In this document: piece after piece, positions 33,351 to 43,388 of the stretch
Layout: each line of letters starts with the position of its first letter
Numbering within the stretch: the stretch's first letter is position 1
Origin: Alkalimonas sp.
GTDB lineage: Bacteria > Pseudomonadota > Gammaproteobacteria > Enterobacterales > Alteromonadaceae
Reading direction: 5' to 3'
DNA: 64,000 nt
Assembly: GCF_020831925.1 (NCBI RefSeq)
Contig: NZ_JAFIFQ010000003.1
Span: 1 to 64,000, forward strand
Notes under the pieces: generated by a model
The model's input: the letters and a program-made list of their open reading frames with translations, nothing else
What the model was told of the DNA's origin: nothing
The model's database searches: none
Position numbers and translations under genes: made by a program

Positions 33351-33366
33351 GGGTAAGCGATGGAGC

Positions 33367-34374
33367 TTACAGCCGTTCCAGCATCGCTGCGGTGAAGTCG
33401 GTGGTGCCGTGGCTGCCGCCGAGGTCGCGGGTGGTGCGATCGCCGCTGGCAATTACATCGGTCAGGGCCGCTTTGATTTTCTCGGCTTTGTCTTTCATGC
33501 CCAGATGCTCCAGCATCTGAATCGACGCCAGGATCACCGAGCTTGGGTTAGCCAGGTTTTTACCGGCGATATCCGGTGCGCTGCCGTGCACGGCTTCGAA
33601 AATCGCGCAATCTTCACCAATATTGGCACCTGGAGCCATGCCCAGGCCGCCGACCAAGCCGGCGCACAAGTCAGACAGAATGTCGCCAAACAGGTTGGTG
33701 GTGACAATCACATCAAACTGCTGCGGGTTCATCACCAGCTGCATGCAGGCGTTATCAACAATCATTTCCTGCATCTGGATATCGCTGTACTGAGCCGCCA
33801 CTTCGCGGGCCACTTTCAGGAATAAACCAGAGGTAGATTTCAGGATATTGGCCTTGTGCACCACAGTCACTTTTTGACGCTGCTCACGGCGTGCCAGCTC
33901 AAAGGCAAAACGCACGATGCGCTCGGCACCTTCACGGGTGATGATGCTGGTAGCCTCGGCGACCAGGCCATCTTCGGACACCACCTGGCCATGGCCGGAG
34001 TACATGCCCTGGGTGTTTTCCCGGATGGTGATGATATCGATGTTCTCGTAACGGGCTTTGGTGCCTTTGAACGAAATCACCGGCCGTACATTGGAGTACA
34101 GATTGAATTTTTTACGCAAGGTCACATTGATGGAGGTAAAGCCCTCGCCAACTGGCGTGGTCAATGGCCCCTTTAAGGTGATTTTGTTGCGGGCAATGGC
34201 GTCTAAAGTTGCTTCTGGCAGCAGCTCGCCGGTTTTTTCCAGCGCAGTTAAACCCGCATCAACGTATTCGTACTGAAAATCACAGCCGGCTTTATCGAGA
34301 ATTTGAATGGCTGCTTCAACAATGCTTGGACCGATGCCATCACCTTTGATGACCGTAATGGTTTGGGTGCTCAT
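33367..34374 (-). CDS. NAD-dependent isocitrate dehydrogenase (IDH/IMDH family)
   Basis: 335 residues of the isocitrate/isopropylmalate dehydrogenase family; [22 protein letters not shown]-type [30 protein letters not shown] and [11 protein letters not shown] identify the NAD-linked isocitrate dehydrogenase branch rather than IcdA or LeuB. Oxidises isocitrate to 2-oxoglutarate in the TCA cycle. The ATG is preceded by AAGG; the longer reading has no ribosome site. Single gene with a strong terminator. LeuB or tartrate dehydrogenase are less likely because of the LRKxFNLYxNVRP motif. Confidence 0.9.
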   Translation of the reverse strand: MSTQTITVIKGDGIGPSIVEAAIQILDKAGCDFQYEYVDAGLTALEKTGELLPEATLDAIARNKITLKGPLTTPVGEGFTSINVTLRKKFNLYSNVRPVISFKGTKARYENIDIITIRENTQGMYSGHGQVVSEDGLVAEATSIITREGAERIVRFAFELARREQRQKVTVVHKANILKSTSGLFLKVAREVAAQYSDIQMQEMIVDNACMQLVMNPQQFDVIVTTNLFGDILSDLCAGLVGGLGMAPGANIGEDCAIFEAVHGSAPDIAGKNLANPSSVILASIQMLEHLGMKDKAEKIKAALTDVIASGDRTTRDLGGSHGTTDFTAAMLERL

Positions 34375-34538
34375 GAGAAACCTTATAATTTGCTTTCGTG
34401 GAATTGGGGGCTGGGCGAAGAGGCCCAAAATCGCGGCAAATTATAGCATTTTTTCCGGATATGATACCAGTTTGTAGGAAGGTTACTTGATATACGACCT
34501 TAGTCTTAGCTTTATAGCGCTAAAATTAAGTAATAAAA

Positions 34539-36167
34539 CTACATTGACAGCGTAAGTGGGTAGTAGCAATGTTGCAACAGGCTGTCAGGGAGCTGCTCTG
34601 TTAGTTGGCTGCCCGGATCATTGTGCAGCATTAACCGATCACAGCATTGCCAGGCAGCATGCAATTGCTGGCTGTAGTGGCTTACTTGATCGGACTGAGA
34701 ATGGGCACTGGCCGGGATACGAAAATGCAGCACCGCTTTTTGCAGTGCTTTGGGTTGCTGGTAATGATGAAACAACCACTGTATCCGCTTTAGGTAGCTA
34801 TCGGATTGCCATAGCTGCTGTTGACAAAGCTTGTGCAGGTGCTGGCAACTGACAGGGGTAAAGCCCGCCAGATAACGCAGTGCACTGAGTTGCCAGAGCG
34901 GCAGACAAAGCAGCCAGCTGATTAGCTCCAGCTGAGCGGTCGGCAGGTCCAATTGTTGCTCGGTTAACGCCTGCTGCAGCAGTTGCCGCAGTTGCAACAG
35001 CCAGTGATGATAGGGCTGATGTTGTTGCACGGCAAAACGTTGGCATTGGATTTGTGACAACAGCCAGGGCAGCTGTGCATGGCCTAACAATAAAAGTGCA
35101 TGTTTGACTTGATGGATGTCTTGTTTGCTACGGTTGGCTTTGCTGGCAGCGGCTAACAGCAAGCTGACACCAGCTTCATCCTGCTCCAGGATGGGAATGA
35201 GCCGTGCAGGCTCCAGCGCACAGAGCTGCTGAATGCTATTGAAATCCAGCGTTGCTGCAGAGGGTTTTCCTGGCAGTGATTGTTGGATTAAATCACTGTG
35301 CTCGGCTTTTCCAATGAGCTGCAACCAGTGCCAGTCATGAAAACCGGTCTTTTGCTGATAGGGCTCATCAGTGTGCTGGATGGCCTGCACTGGTCCTGTG
35401 AGCTGGCCCTGCTTTACTGGCAACACCAACCAGAGTTCCGCTTGCTTATCCAGCAACAGCCACTGTTGCTGCTCTTGCTGAAGCATCAGGCCACAATGCC
35501 AGAGCGCCGGGCCAATGCTTGCCAGGGATTCCAGCAACTGGTAGCTCGCCTGATCCTGTTGACGCCAAAGCATGACCCGCAGAGTGTGCAGCAGATCATC
35601 CGATGGCAGCAGTACCAGCTGGCGAGCAATCTGACGGGTTAGTTGCAGCGCAGTGCTAAAAGGATTTTGTTGCCAGGCAGGTTTGGTTTTTTCCGCATAG
35701 CAATGTTGCAGCCAATGTCGGCTATATGGCGCAAGGACTGCTTTGAAACGGCTTAAGCTGTAGTGGGCAGGGAAGTGCAGCAGCTTACTGGCTGTACGTT
35801 TGTCATCGGCTAACTGATTTACCGGCTCAGCCACTGCCGCCAAACTAAGCAAGGCGGTACTCAGCAGTTGCTGGTGAAGCTTATCAGACCATTGATGCGT
35901 TCTGCCAAGCAAATAAAGCAGGCAGCATTGTTTCATAGCTACTAACGTACAAAAAGGAGGTTGCACTGGATGAAACTGTAGCTGGGCATAGACGCCCAAC
36001 TCAGTTTCGGCTGCACAGTCGATAAAAGTCTGGGCCAGTTGATCTGCCTGCTGTTGCAGTGCATCGGTTTTGCTAAGAGCGCTTGATGCCCGGTAAAAAT
36101 CCGTGACGGCCCGATACAGCGGCTGCCAATTACCTGGCTCAGTGAGCGCTTGGGCGTTGTTGTTCAT
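34539..36167 (-). CDS. HDOD-like protein, degenerate, unknown
   Basis: 542 residues, Gln/Leu-rich, no membrane segments. The middle (about residues 310-385) has a weak HDOD-type pattern: ICx-like SIQQLCALEPARL, AGVSLLLAAASKANR and ALLLLGHAQLPWLLSQI, where functional HDOD proteins have the same D-x-x-L-l-r-l-x-N-s and A-I-x-x-L-G layout. The rest is helical and unrecognised, and the catalytic HD pair is absent as in all HDOD domains. It ends the diguanylate cyclase-ppnN-xni-DUF3192 transcription unit, overlapping the DUF3192 gene by 29 bases. Confidence 0.7.
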   Translation of the reverse strand: MNNNAQALTEPGNWQPLYRAVTDFYRASSALSKTDALQQQADQLAQTFIDCAAETELGVYAQLQFHPVQPPFCTLVAMKQCCLLYLLGRTHQWSDKLHQQLLSTALLSLAAVAEPVNQLADDKRTASKLLHFPAHYSLSRFKAVLAPYSRHWLQHCYAEKTKPAWQQNPFSTALQLTRQIARQLVLLPSDDLLHTLRVMLWRQQDQASYQLLESLASIGPALWHCGLMLQQEQQQWLLLDKQAELWLVLPVKQGQLTGPVQAIQHTDEPYQQKTGFHDWHWLQLIGKAEHSDLIQQSLPGKPSAATLDFNSIQQLCALEPARLIPILEQDEAGVSLLLAAASKANRSKQDIHQVKHALLLLGHAQLPWLLSQIQCQRFAVQQHQPYHHWLLQLRQLLQQALTEQQLDLPTAQLELISWLLCLPLWQLSALRYLAGFTPVSCQHLHKLCQQQLWQSDSYLKRIQWLFHHYQQPKALQKAVLHFRIPASAHSQSDQVSHYSQQLHAAWQCCDRLMLHNDPGSQLTEQLPDSLLQHCYYPLTLSM

Positions 36168-36531
36168 ACAAGTCGATGGCCTCATTGCCTATGGCCACCA
36201 GTTGGCGGTCTATGAACAGCAAAGGTGTACACTCATCTTCAGTGGTGATGCCATCGGCGATAGCTCGATGTGTGCGGTAATACAGCAACTGATACACCAC
36301 ACCATCTTTGCGATAAGCGCGGGTAATATCCGGGCCACCGAGCCGTTCTATCACTTGTTGTTGCTGTACCTTCGGTTCTTGCTCCAGGCTTTGAATGTAT
36401 TTGGCGTTAAAGGCTTCCCTGATTTGCCAATTCATTTGCTCAGGATCATCCGGGTAAAACCGAAGGATACCGGCGACAATAATAAAATACAGGGCGATGC
36501 CTGCCAACAGCAGTGCAAAAATCCTAAGCAT
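36139..36531 (-). CDS. DUF3192 family protein (membrane-anchored)
   Basis: 130 residues. N-terminal membrane helix (LRIFALLLAGIALYFIIVAGIL), then a short domain whose QLLYYRTHRAIADGITTEDECTPL stretch is split over two strands and shared with the second DUF3192 gene of this window. Anchored in the inner membrane and facing the periplasm if the helix is a signal anchor. Function unknown. Overlaps xni by 8 bases. Confidence 0.8.
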   Translation of the reverse strand: MLRIFALLLAGIALYFIIVAGILRFYPDDPEQMNWQIREAFNAKYIQSLEQEPKVQQQQVIERLGGPDITRAYRKDGVVYQLLYYRTHRAIADGITTEDECTPLLFIDRQLVAIGNEAIDLYEQQRPSAH

Positions 36532-37342
36532 GGGCCGGCTCCTGATTGGGGTAGCGTAACTGTTGCAGGTTCAGACCAAGCTCCATATCCGTTCGGGGCT
36601 GAAATAACTGCAAAAAACACTGAATATCGGCTTTGTGATCCGTGAGCTTTATGCGCATAGCTTTTGGACAATCTGGGTGCTGCAGGATTTCAGTAAAAGT
36701 ATCACCCAGCTGCAATAACTCGAGCGCGGTTTTTGGTCCTATACCGGCAACTCCGGGAATATGGTTGGTACTATCGCCGACCAGGCTCCAGTAACGGATT
36801 AAACGCCTGGAAGGCACACCAAACTTTTGCTGGACATAGGTTTCATCCAGATACTCACGGCGGAAGTGATCATACAGCTTTACCCCGCTATCCAGCAGAG
36901 GGCAATAGCCTTTATCTGTGGAGACCACAGTGACGGCTTGTTGATGTTGCCGCATTTTCAGTGCCAAAGAGGCAATGATATCATCGGCTTCATAGCCCTC
37001 TTGCTTATGAATGGCAATGCCAAGCTGCTGGATATGCTGTTGCAGTTCTGGTAGGGCTTGTTGCAGTATGGCTGGCATTGGACTGCGGTTGGCTTTGTAA
37101 TCCGGGTACAACTGATGACGCCAGGTGGCTTGCTGGCTGTCAAATACCAGCAGCAAATGGCTTGGCTGGCACTGCTCGATAATGGTTCGCAGCGCTTTTT
37201 CCACCGCATGTGTGGTGTTTTTCATCAGTTGCTGGCGGGTGCTTTCAGTCAGTTGATCAGGCAAAGGCAGGTAAGGCCGCTCCTGCGCTGCGTAGAGCCG
37301 CCTAATCAGATTCATCGCATCAATCAACACCAGATGAGTCAT
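36524..37342 (-). CDS. xni: Flap endonuclease-like protein Xni (exonuclease IX)
   Basis: 272 residues. FEN-like 5' nuclease: LVLIDAMNLIRRLYA, LLLVFDSQQATWRHQLYPDYKANR, the acidic EGYEADDIIA and STDKGYCPLL sites and the helix-hairpin-helix GVAGIGPKTALELL. The length and the lack of a polymerase domain match E. coli Xni. Four bases after the ppnN stop, so co-transcribed. Confidence 0.93.
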   Translation of the reverse strand: MTHLVLIDAMNLIRRLYAAQERPYLPLPDQLTESTRQQLMKNTTHAVEKALRTIIEQCQPSHLLLVFDSQQATWRHQLYPDYKANRSPMPAILQQALPELQQHIQQLGIAIHKQEGYEADDIIASLALKMRQHQQAVTVVSTDKGYCPLLDSGVKLYDHFRREYLDETYVQQKFGVPSRRLIRYWSLVGDSTNHIPGVAGIGPKTALELLQLGDTFTEILQHPDCPKAMRIKLTDHKADIQCFLQLFQPRTDMELGLNLQQLRYPNQEPAHA

Positions 37343-37346
37343 GGTT

Positions 37347-38705
37347 CTATTGTATGATCCTGTAACAAGGCTCGTAGGTGCTGCCTGGCAGCTTCATGCG
37401 CCCTTGCTCTACAAAAGCTTGCAGTAAGCGATCCATCATGCGCATCAGCTCGGGTTCACCACTTAACTGAAATGGACCTTGCTGCTGAATTGCTTTGATG
37501 CCTTCATCTTTTACATTGCCTGCAACAATGCCAGAGAAGGCCCGTCGCAAATTAGCGGCCAGTGTTGCGGTATCTTGCTGGCGGTGCAAGTCCAGTGCGG
37601 CCATATTGGCATGGTTCGGGACAAATGGTTGCTGAAAGTCTTTTTCAATCTTCAGCGTCCAGTTGAAGTGGTAAGCATCGCCGACCTGACGCCGATAATC
37701 ACGCACTTCCTGACATCCTGCTTTCAAAGCTCTGGCCACAGCGGCCGGATCATCAATAATCACCTGCACCAGATCCAGCGCCTGCTGACCTAATGTTTGC
37801 TCAATAAAGTGAATTATTTCTTCAAAGTAGCCTTCACTGCTTTTCGGACCAGTCAGGATCACCGGTAGCTTTTGTGCTTTGTTCTCTTCGTGCAGCATAA
37901 TACCTAACAAATACAATAGCTCTTCAGCAGTTCCGGCACCGCCTGGGAAAATAATAATGCCATGAGCGACCCGGACAAAAGCTTCCAGGCGTTTTTCAAT
38001 ATCCGGTAAAATGACCAGTTCATTGACGATAGGGTTGGGTGGCTCAGCTGCGATGATACTGGGCTCGGTCAAGCCAAGGTAGCGGCCCTGACTGATTCGC
38101 TGTTTGTTGTGCCCAATGGTCGCGCCTTTCATTGGACCTTTCATGGCGCCAGGGCCACAACCAGTGCAAATATTCAGGCCGCGCAGACCAAGTTGATAGC
38201 CAACATCCTTGGTGTACTTATACTCTGCTTCTTTAATCGAATGACCGCCCCAACAGACGATCATGGTCGGCTCTGTATTGCAACCCAGCACCTGCGCATT
38301 GCGCAAAATATCAAACACACTGTGGGTGATGTGTGCGCTACTGGTCAGATCCAGCCGGTTGGCATTGATTTTAAGCTGGGTATGGTAAAACAATATATCG
38401 CGTAATACAGCGAACAGATGCTCGTGAATACCCCGTATGATCTGACCATCGACAAAGGCGTCTTTGGGTGGATTAAACAGCTCAATTTTAATGCCGCGTT
38501 CACGGCTGATAAGATTGACGGAGAAGTCTTTGAATTGCTGATAGATTTCAGCTGAGCTGTCGGTATGGCTGCCTACGTTTAGTACCGCCAGGCAGCAATT
38601 GCGAAACAGCTGAAAGGCTTCTTTGTTGGTGGTTTGCTTTAGTCGGTCTACTTCGAGCTGGGAAAGCAAACTCATTGAGCCAACTGGATTTAATTGGACA
38701 TGCAT
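37347..38705 (-). CDS. ppnN: Nucleotide 5'-monophosphate nucleosidase PpnN (YgdH)
   Basis: 452 residues. LOG-like core with [16 protein letters not shown]-type [32 protein letters not shown] and [16 protein letters not shown] motifs, flanked by the N- and C-terminal domains of PpnN. Cleaves nucleoside monophosphates to base and ribose 5-phosphate, and is a (p)ppGpp target in E. coli. The ATG at MHVQLNPVG follows GGAGCC by four to eight bases. First enzyme of the xni unit after the diguanylate cyclase. Confidence 0.95.
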   Translation of the reverse strand: MHVQLNPVGSMSLLSQLEVDRLKQTTNKEAFQLFRNCCLAVLNVGSHTDSSAEIYQQFKDFSVNLISRERGIKIELFNPPKDAFVDGQIIRGIHEHLFAVLRDILFYHTQLKINANRLDLTSSAHITHSVFDILRNAQVLGCNTEPTMIVCWGGHSIKEAEYKYTKDVGYQLGLRGLNICTGCGPGAMKGPMKGATIGHNKQRISQGRYLGLTEPSIIAAEPPNPIVNELVILPDIEKRLEAFVRVAHGIIIFPGGAGTAEELLYLLGIMLHEENKAQKLPVILTGPKSSEGYFEEIIHFIEQTLGQQALDLVQVIIDDPAAVARALKAGCQEVRDYRRQVGDAYHFNWTLKIEKDFQQPFVPNHANMAALDLHRQQDTATLAANLRRAFSGIVAGNVKDEGIKAIQQQGPFQLSGEPELMRMMDRLLQAFVEQGRMKLPGSTYEPCYRIIQ

Positions 38706-38727
38706 AAAAGGCTCCATGGCCGTGCTG

Positions 38728-40293
38728 TTATTTGTGCACGGATTTAAGTACTACCTTGTCCCTGCCTGCATGTTTAGCCTCATACAAGGCCTCATCGGCC
38801 CGGTCAAAGGCAGCCCGGACATTATCGTGTTCGGTTAATTGCGTCGCACCAAACGACAGGGTGATAGGTACTTTTTTGTTTTTGAATTTGAATGGGATCT
38901 TTTTAATTTTTTCCCGTAGATTATTCAGTGGTTTATCCAGCTCCGATAAACTGGTTTCAGGAAACAGGATGACGAACTCCTCGCCACCGTAGCGTGCAAT
39001 AAAATCGGTTTCACGCAGGCTCTGCTTTAAAGCCCGGGCAATAACTTTTAAGGTTTTATCGCCTGCACTGTGGCCATAGTTGTCGTTGATACCTTTGAAG
39101 TAATCGACGTCAGCCAAGGCGACACAAAGAGGAGTGCCATATCGCTGATAGCGCTTTAATTCCAGCTCAAAGCGTTCATCAAATGCTGCTCGATTCGGGA
39201 TCTCAGTCAGTGCATCCTGCAGGCTACGGAATTTTTGTTCGGCAAGTTTTTTCTGGAACTGTTGTGCTTCAGATTCCAGCTCTATTAAGCGATGTTCCAT
39301 GGTTTTTAACGAGCTTAGCATCAGTTCACGTTCTTGCTTTTCGAGCAGTTCTTTTTCTGCCAATGAACTGGTGATTTCACTTAAACGTTCATTGACCAAA
39401 CCTTTGAGCTGCTCCAGCGAAGTCGCATTTTTGCTGTCTTTGCCAAAGGCATCAATTTTAAGCTCCAACTGTCGACTGAGCTGGTTGAGCTTGCTGTGCA
39501 GTGAGCTGGACTGGCTAAGCGATGAAACCAGAGACTTTTGCACCTGCTCCAGCGTATCGTGCAGCTGCAACAAAAAATGCTGAGCTGATTGCCGTTCAGA
39601 GTTGATGCTGGCAACAATAATGGTGATGGTTCCCAGGCAGGCATTTAATAGCTCCTCAATGCCCAGGTGGTCCATCAGTGATTGGCGGATCTTTTCGATG
39701 TCGTTGGAGAACTGCTCGGCAAAGCTCATTTCTGTCAGCAGGTTGGTCAACTCAACCGAGATTTGTCGGCAAATATGGCCGTAACGATCCTGCTCCGGGT
39801 TGTCGGAGTCATCCAGGCTTTGCTTCGCTTGCAGCGCATTTTGATACAAACGGGCCAAATCAGTTAAATGCGGCAGGTAAGCGTGGATGGTCGGGGAGCT
39901 TTCGTTTACTTTAGTAAGTAAGGTGCGTAAGTCACGTCGTAACTGATCCGGCAGGCCTTTTTGCTGCTGCAGTAGTTGGCCTGCTTCCTTTAAACCATGT
40001 TGCAGTTTGCGCAAATCCTGCTCATTTTTGCTCTCGAGATGCCTTAAACCATCACTTAACGTTTGAACCAGCGGCAAGAGTTTTTCCAAGTCGGTGCCGC
40101 GAGCCAGCTCTAAACGAAGTTTGGCAAGCTTATTGTCAAGCTCAATATCAAGCCCCTTGCATGCGAGAGATAATCGGGAGACAAACTTGGCCAAAATTTT
40201 AAACTGACTTTCGTAGGTGTCTTCCAGTTGTTTGCGCGTTTTTAACGCATGCTCGAGTTGCTGTTTCAAATCATCTTGCAACGGCATCACCAT
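38728..40293 (-). CDS. Diguanylate cyclase with coiled-coil N-terminus
   Basis: 521 residues. A long coiled coil (residues about 5-340) without membrane helices leads to a GGDEF domain with the active [13 protein letters not shown] and an RETD inhibitory site five residues upstream, so it should make cyclic di-GMP from two GTP and be product-inhibited. The coiled coil includes [13 protein letters not shown] before the catalytic domain. Start could be this ATG or the one six bases in; neither has a clear ribosome site. Precedes ppnN. Confidence 0.92.
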   Translation of the reverse strand: MVMPLQDDLKQQLEHALKTRKQLEDTYESQFKILAKFVSRLSLACKGLDIELDNKLAKLRLELARGTDLEKLLPLVQTLSDGLRHLESKNEQDLRKLQHGLKEAGQLLQQQKGLPDQLRRDLRTLLTKVNESSPTIHAYLPHLTDLARLYQNALQAKQSLDDSDNPEQDRYGHICRQISVELTNLLTEMSFAEQFSNDIEKIRQSLMDHLGIEELLNACLGTITIIVASINSERQSAQHFLLQLHDTLEQVQKSLVSSLSQSSSLHSKLNQLSRQLELKIDAFGKDSKNATSLEQLKGLVNERLSEITSSLAEKELLEKQERELMLSSLKTMEHRLIELESEAQQFQKKLAEQKFRSLQDALTEIPNRAAFDERFELELKRYQRYGTPLCVALADVDYFKGINDNYGHSAGDKTLKVIARALKQSLRETDFIARYGGEEFVILFPETSLSELDKPLNNLREKIKKIPFKFKNKKVPITLSFGATQLTEHDNVRAAFDRADEALYEAKHAGRDKVVLKSVHK

Positions 40294-40411
40294 GAATGAT
40301 TATCAGAAAATGTCTACTGTGAGAGGTCAGATATAAGTATATATGCTAGCACAAGAATTGCGACTGTTGTTTGACATAGATGCGAATTATGCAAGGTAGC
40401 TGCGACCAAAA

Positions 40412-40444
40412 AAATAAGCCGGTGAGGGGAGCCGGCTTATTTTT
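40412..40444. terminator. Terminator hairpin upstream of the diguanylate cyclase gene
   Basis: Arms AAATAAGCCGG and CCGGCTTATTT around a nine-base loop, with T tracts on both strands. Between the tiny ORF and the diguanylate cyclase gene on the minus strand. Confidence 0.7.
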
Positions 40445-40637
40445 GTAGGGTATTTGTCTGGCCAGCTCTCGGGCTGTCTTTGCCAAACAGGTTACTTACA
40501 CAAATAGTAAGGTAACCAGGATTGCTCTTCTGTCGAGGTAAGGTGTTGCATGATGCTGTTCATCCATTGGCTGAATGCAGCTCAGTCCATCTGAACTGCT
40601 GAATGAATTATAAGCAAAAAAGCTTTGCTTTGAAAGT

Positions 40638-40671
40638 AAAACTGAAAGTTTTCATGCTGACTTTCAGTTTT
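40638..40671. terminator. Hairpin downstream of queF
   Basis: Arms AAAACTGAAAG and CTTTCAGTTTT, 12-base loop, running into a TTTTAC tail on the minus strand, about 100 bases after the queF stop. Probably its terminator. Confidence 0.55.
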
Positions 40672-40772
40672 AACTCAGGCGCTATTCCTGTAAGATCAAT
40701 TTACTCAGTTACTTAGCTATTTTGTTTGGGCTGTCATTCTGAAAGTTTGTTCGTAATTTTTCAGGTGTTTGA

Positions 40773-41612
40773 TTATTGCCTGGTCAGGCGGATCACCGGG
40801 ACCGGATAGGGTTCACTGCTACGCAACGGGTTGATGTCCAGGCCTCCGCGGCGGGTGTAACGGGCATAAACAGCCAGAAACTCTGGTTGGCATTGTCGCC
40901 AGATATCGGTAAAGATCCGTTCAACGCACTGCTCGTGAAACTCATTGTGCTGGCGAAACCCTATCAGATAACGTAGTAAGGACTCATGACAAATGGCTTT
41001 GCCACGGTAGTGAAAAAAGACACTGGCCCAGTCTGGCTGATTGGTGATCAAACAATTCGATTTCAGCAAATGTGAAAACACCTTTTCATCCCTAGGGGCT
41101 GCGTCGGCCTTAAGCTTTAATTGCTCTGGCTGATACAGATATTCGGATACCTCGATATCCAGATCATCCAGGCAACTGCCCTGGATCCAGGTGGGTTGAA
41201 AGGGTTGTAATTCATTGACATTGTGCAGGGTTACATCAACTTTTGCGCCGGCACAGGCGGATAAATCCTGCTGCAGCAAACGAAACACCTGGCCTAAATC
41301 GGTAAAGCGGGTTTGATTTAAGCTGTTCAGGTAGAGCTTAAACGATTTGGATTCAATCAGATTCGGCGAATCAAAAGGTACTACAAAGGTAGCCAGAGCA
41401 ACCACTGGTTTGCCTTTATGGTTTAACCAAGACAGCTCATACGCATGCCAAATATCCTGACCAATAAAGGGCAGCTCTTCGGTCAACTGCAATTCATTGC
41501 GACCAACCAAGCGAGGTACCGCCTGTAACAGCTCGGGGGCATAGTCGGATGCATAGCCGGTTACTTTACCCAGGCTTAATTGTTGCTGCAGTTCCGGCTC
41601 AAGCTTTGTCAT
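40773..41612 (-). CDS. queF: NADPH-dependent 7-cyano-7-deazaguanine reductase QueF, long form
   Basis: 279 residues, the two-domain proteobacterial form. The N-terminal half has ESKSFKLYLNS with the family's QueF motif; the C-terminal half has SNCLITNQPDWAS with the catalytic Cys and HNEFHEQCVER. Reduces preQ0 to preQ1 for queuosine. ATG at MTKLEPEL is used; the longer reading has no ribosome site and overlaps the region upstream of syd. Confidence 0.95.
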   Translation of the reverse strand: MTKLEPELQQQLSLGKVTGYASDYAPELLQAVPRLVGRNELQLTEELPFIGQDIWHAYELSWLNHKGKPVVALATFVVPFDSPNLIESKSFKLYLNSLNQTRFTDLGQVFRLLQQDLSACAGAKVDVTLHNVNELQPFQPTWIQGSCLDDLDIEVSEYLYQPEQLKLKADAAPRDEKVFSHLLKSNCLITNQPDWASVFFHYRGKAICHESLLRYLIGFRQHNEFHEQCVERIFTDIWRQCQPEFLAVYARYTRRGGLDINPLRSSEPYPVPVIRLTRQ

Positions 41613-41692
41613 GGCAGTTCCAGTCAGGTTAGAATGAGCACATTGTAACATACCGGCTGATGTTGGATCAGCCGAAAATAAGGATGAATTGC

Positions 41693-42244
41693 ATGGATTT
41701 GGCCACCAGTTGGCAGGATTTTATTGAACGTACGCTCGCCTGGTCGCAGCAACAGCAGCAGTCTTTGCTGACAGAGCGTGACAAGGTGCTGCCATCGCCC
41801 TGTGAAATAAAAGCGCAAGGTGATGATCAGGTGCTTTGGCAGCCGGTGCTGCAACAACCAAGGCTGGATTTTAGTGCGGTGGAACAAGCTCTGGAGCTGG
41901 AGCTGCATGCCGATATCAAGGCCTTTTATGGTCTTTATTATGGGGGCGGCCTGGCAGCTGAGCATACTGAAGGTAAGTTATTGCTGCTGATGCCCTGGCA
42001 TGAAGCCGATTGCGACCGTTTAAAAGAGAACATCATTGGCCATATCCTGATGAAACGGCGGCTGCGTCAGCGTGAAACTGTCTTTGTTGCCGTAACGGAT
42101 GATGAGAATGTGATGGTATCGGTATTAAATGGCACCGGAGAGGTGTACGCCGAATCGGTTGGTAAGGAAGTAAAACATAAACTGGCGGACTCGCTGGGTG
42201 AATTTTTGCAGCAGCTAACACCGGCTAATAGCGACGGTTTTTGA
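41693..42244 (+). CDS. syd: SecY-interacting protein Syd
   Basis: 183 residues. The family pattern FYGLYYGGGL and LMPWHEADCDRLKENIIGHI with acidic surface helices is clear. A peripheral inner-membrane protein that binds SecY and monitors the translocon. AAGGA precedes the ATG with a nine-base gap; a second ATG nine bases upstream is possible. Divergent from queF with an 80-base gap. Confidence 0.9.
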   Translation: MDLATSWQDFIERTLAWSQQQQQSLLTERDKVLPSPCEIKAQGDDQVLWQPVLQQPRLDFSAVEQALELELHADIKAFYGLYYGGGLAAEHTEGKLLLLMPWHEADCDRLKENIIGHILMKRRLRQRETVFVAVTDDENVMVSVLNGTGEVYAESVGKEVKHKLADSLGEFLQQLTPANSDGF

Positions 42245-42252
42245 CTGCTTTT

Positions 42253-42280
42253 CATCCAGCAAGGCCCGCCCTGCTGGATG
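42253..42280. terminator. Hairpin after syd
   Basis: Arms CATCCAGCA and TGCTGGATG around a 10-base GC-rich loop, nine bases after the stop, between convergent syd and DUF2310 genes. No T tract, so a weak terminator. Confidence 0.55.
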
Positions 42281-42292
42281 GGTACTAACGAG

Positions 42293-43066
42293 CTACTGAC
42301 AATCCCAGGCGATATTGGATACCAGCCGGCAGCTATCGCAACGAAACTGGAACAAACCATGCCAGCTGCCATCAAGTCCCCAGTCACTAGCACAGCCGGG
42401 GCACTTTTTGCAGGCCTCCTTGTTGCAATTGGGGCTACTGCCACTGTATAAATAATAATAACAGGTCTTGCCGCTCAGCTTTTCTACCTGCCTGGCCAGT
42501 TGCCTGCCTTGCTGGTTTAATGTGCTGTGCAGTTGCTGCAGTGCATTTTCGGCGCTTTTGGGCAGCACACGCTGCTGCTGCATTTGTATTTCATCCAGCG
42601 CCTGGTATTGCAGCTGCCAACGGATGAAAGCTTCGTAATCTGTTGTACTATCCGCGCCTAGCCGATACAAAGGCACAGGCGCAAAATGCTCACTGCAACG
42701 CAGCGGTGAGACTTGCTCAGCAAAATTAGTAAACACTATATAGCCTTCGGCGGGCTGGCAGGGATCGGTATGGCTGGACATCAAATCCTGTCCCAGCAGT
42801 TTTAACTTTGGGTAAGCCAGTCCAGCCTCAGACAAGGCTGCTAATGCCTGCTGTCCACGCTGACTATGATGCTGCGGTATCAGTGCATCTTCGGCGGGCA
42901 AAATTACCCGGCTGCAGAAATGATCGTTGGCAAAATAGGTAGGAAACTCCCGCCCAATCAACTGGCCTTGGAAAATCAGGGCCTCCAGATACTGCCGGAT
43001 TTGCTGTTCTGCCTGGCTGTAGCTGGTATCGCTAACCAGCCGAAACTGCAGCTCAGCCAGCCACAT
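42293..43066 (-). CDS. Zn-ribbon containing DUF2310 protein
   Basis: 257 residues of the DUF2310 family (predicted nucleic-acid binding). The C-terminus carries a zinc ribbon C-x4-C-x2-C-x2-C-type cluster in SPNCNKEACKKCPGCASD and a second pair in RCDSCRLV. The N-terminal part is helical with FCSRVILPAEDALIP. Cytoplasmic; function unknown. Its start lies 14 bases inside the next gene, which is on the same strand and upstream. Confidence 0.85.
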   Translation of the reverse strand: MWLAELQFRLVSDTSYSQAEQQIRQYLEALIFQGQLIGREFPTYFANDHFCSRVILPAEDALIPQHHSQRGQQALAALSEAGLAYPKLKLLGQDLMSSHTDPCQPAEGYIVFTNFAEQVSPLRCSEHFAPVPLYRLGADSTTDYEAFIRWQLQYQALDEIQMQQQRVLPKSAENALQQLHSTLNQQGRQLARQVEKLSGKTCYYYLYSGSSPNCNKEACKKCPGCASDWGLDGSWHGLFQFRCDSCRLVSNIAWDCQ

Positions 43067-43388
43067 GTGAAGTTCCCTGACTCTCCAGCAGTGCCAGCCG
43101 CTGCTCCAGCAGAGCTATTCTGGCTTCCAGGTGCTCAATACGATGTGCCATGGGCTCTGTGTGAGGTTGTGATGCAGCAACCGGCTCTTTTGCTATCTTG
43201 GTGTTGGCTGCTGTTTGTTTGGCTTCGGCAGGTAATTGTTTCCATTGCTGAAAAGCAGGCAATAAGTCTGCTGGTGGCACTTTACGTCCCAACCGACTGC
43301 GAAGTAGTGCCAGGCTGGGAGTTTTACCTTCCTGGATCAGGCATGCTGCTTCCTGACTTAGTAATTCCAGGGCTGTTGTGCTGTTCAT
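43053..43388 (-). CDS. Small protein with C-terminal coiled coil
   Basis: 111 residues. An N-terminal helical domain (about residues 1-50, LRSRLGRKVPPADLLPAFQQW) and a C-terminal coiled coil (RIEHLEARIALLEQRLALLE). The layout resembles small proteins that may oligomerise, such as KfrA-like or chromosome-associated coiled-coil proteins. Overlaps DUF2310, so the two probably work together. No family recognised. Confidence 0.72.
   Translation of the reverse strand: MNSTTALELLSQEAACLIQEGKTPSLALLRSRLGRKVPPADLLPAFQQWKQLPAEAKQTAANTKIAKEPVAASQPHTEPMAHRIEHLEARIALLEQRLALLESQGTSHVAG

Larger units (their letters stand above)
40294..40772. other. Intergenic region with hairpins and a tiny ORF
   Basis: No ordinary gene. 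It contains a strong terminator (40412-40444), a second hairpin (40638-40671) and a 23-codon minus-strand reading frame at 40492-40563 that would encode MNSIMQHLTSTEEQSW-x7 and ends before the terminator. The order tiny ORF-terminator-diguanylate cyclase is that of an attenuated leader, but no clear ribosome site precedes the ORF. I see nothing else. Confidence 0.4.
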
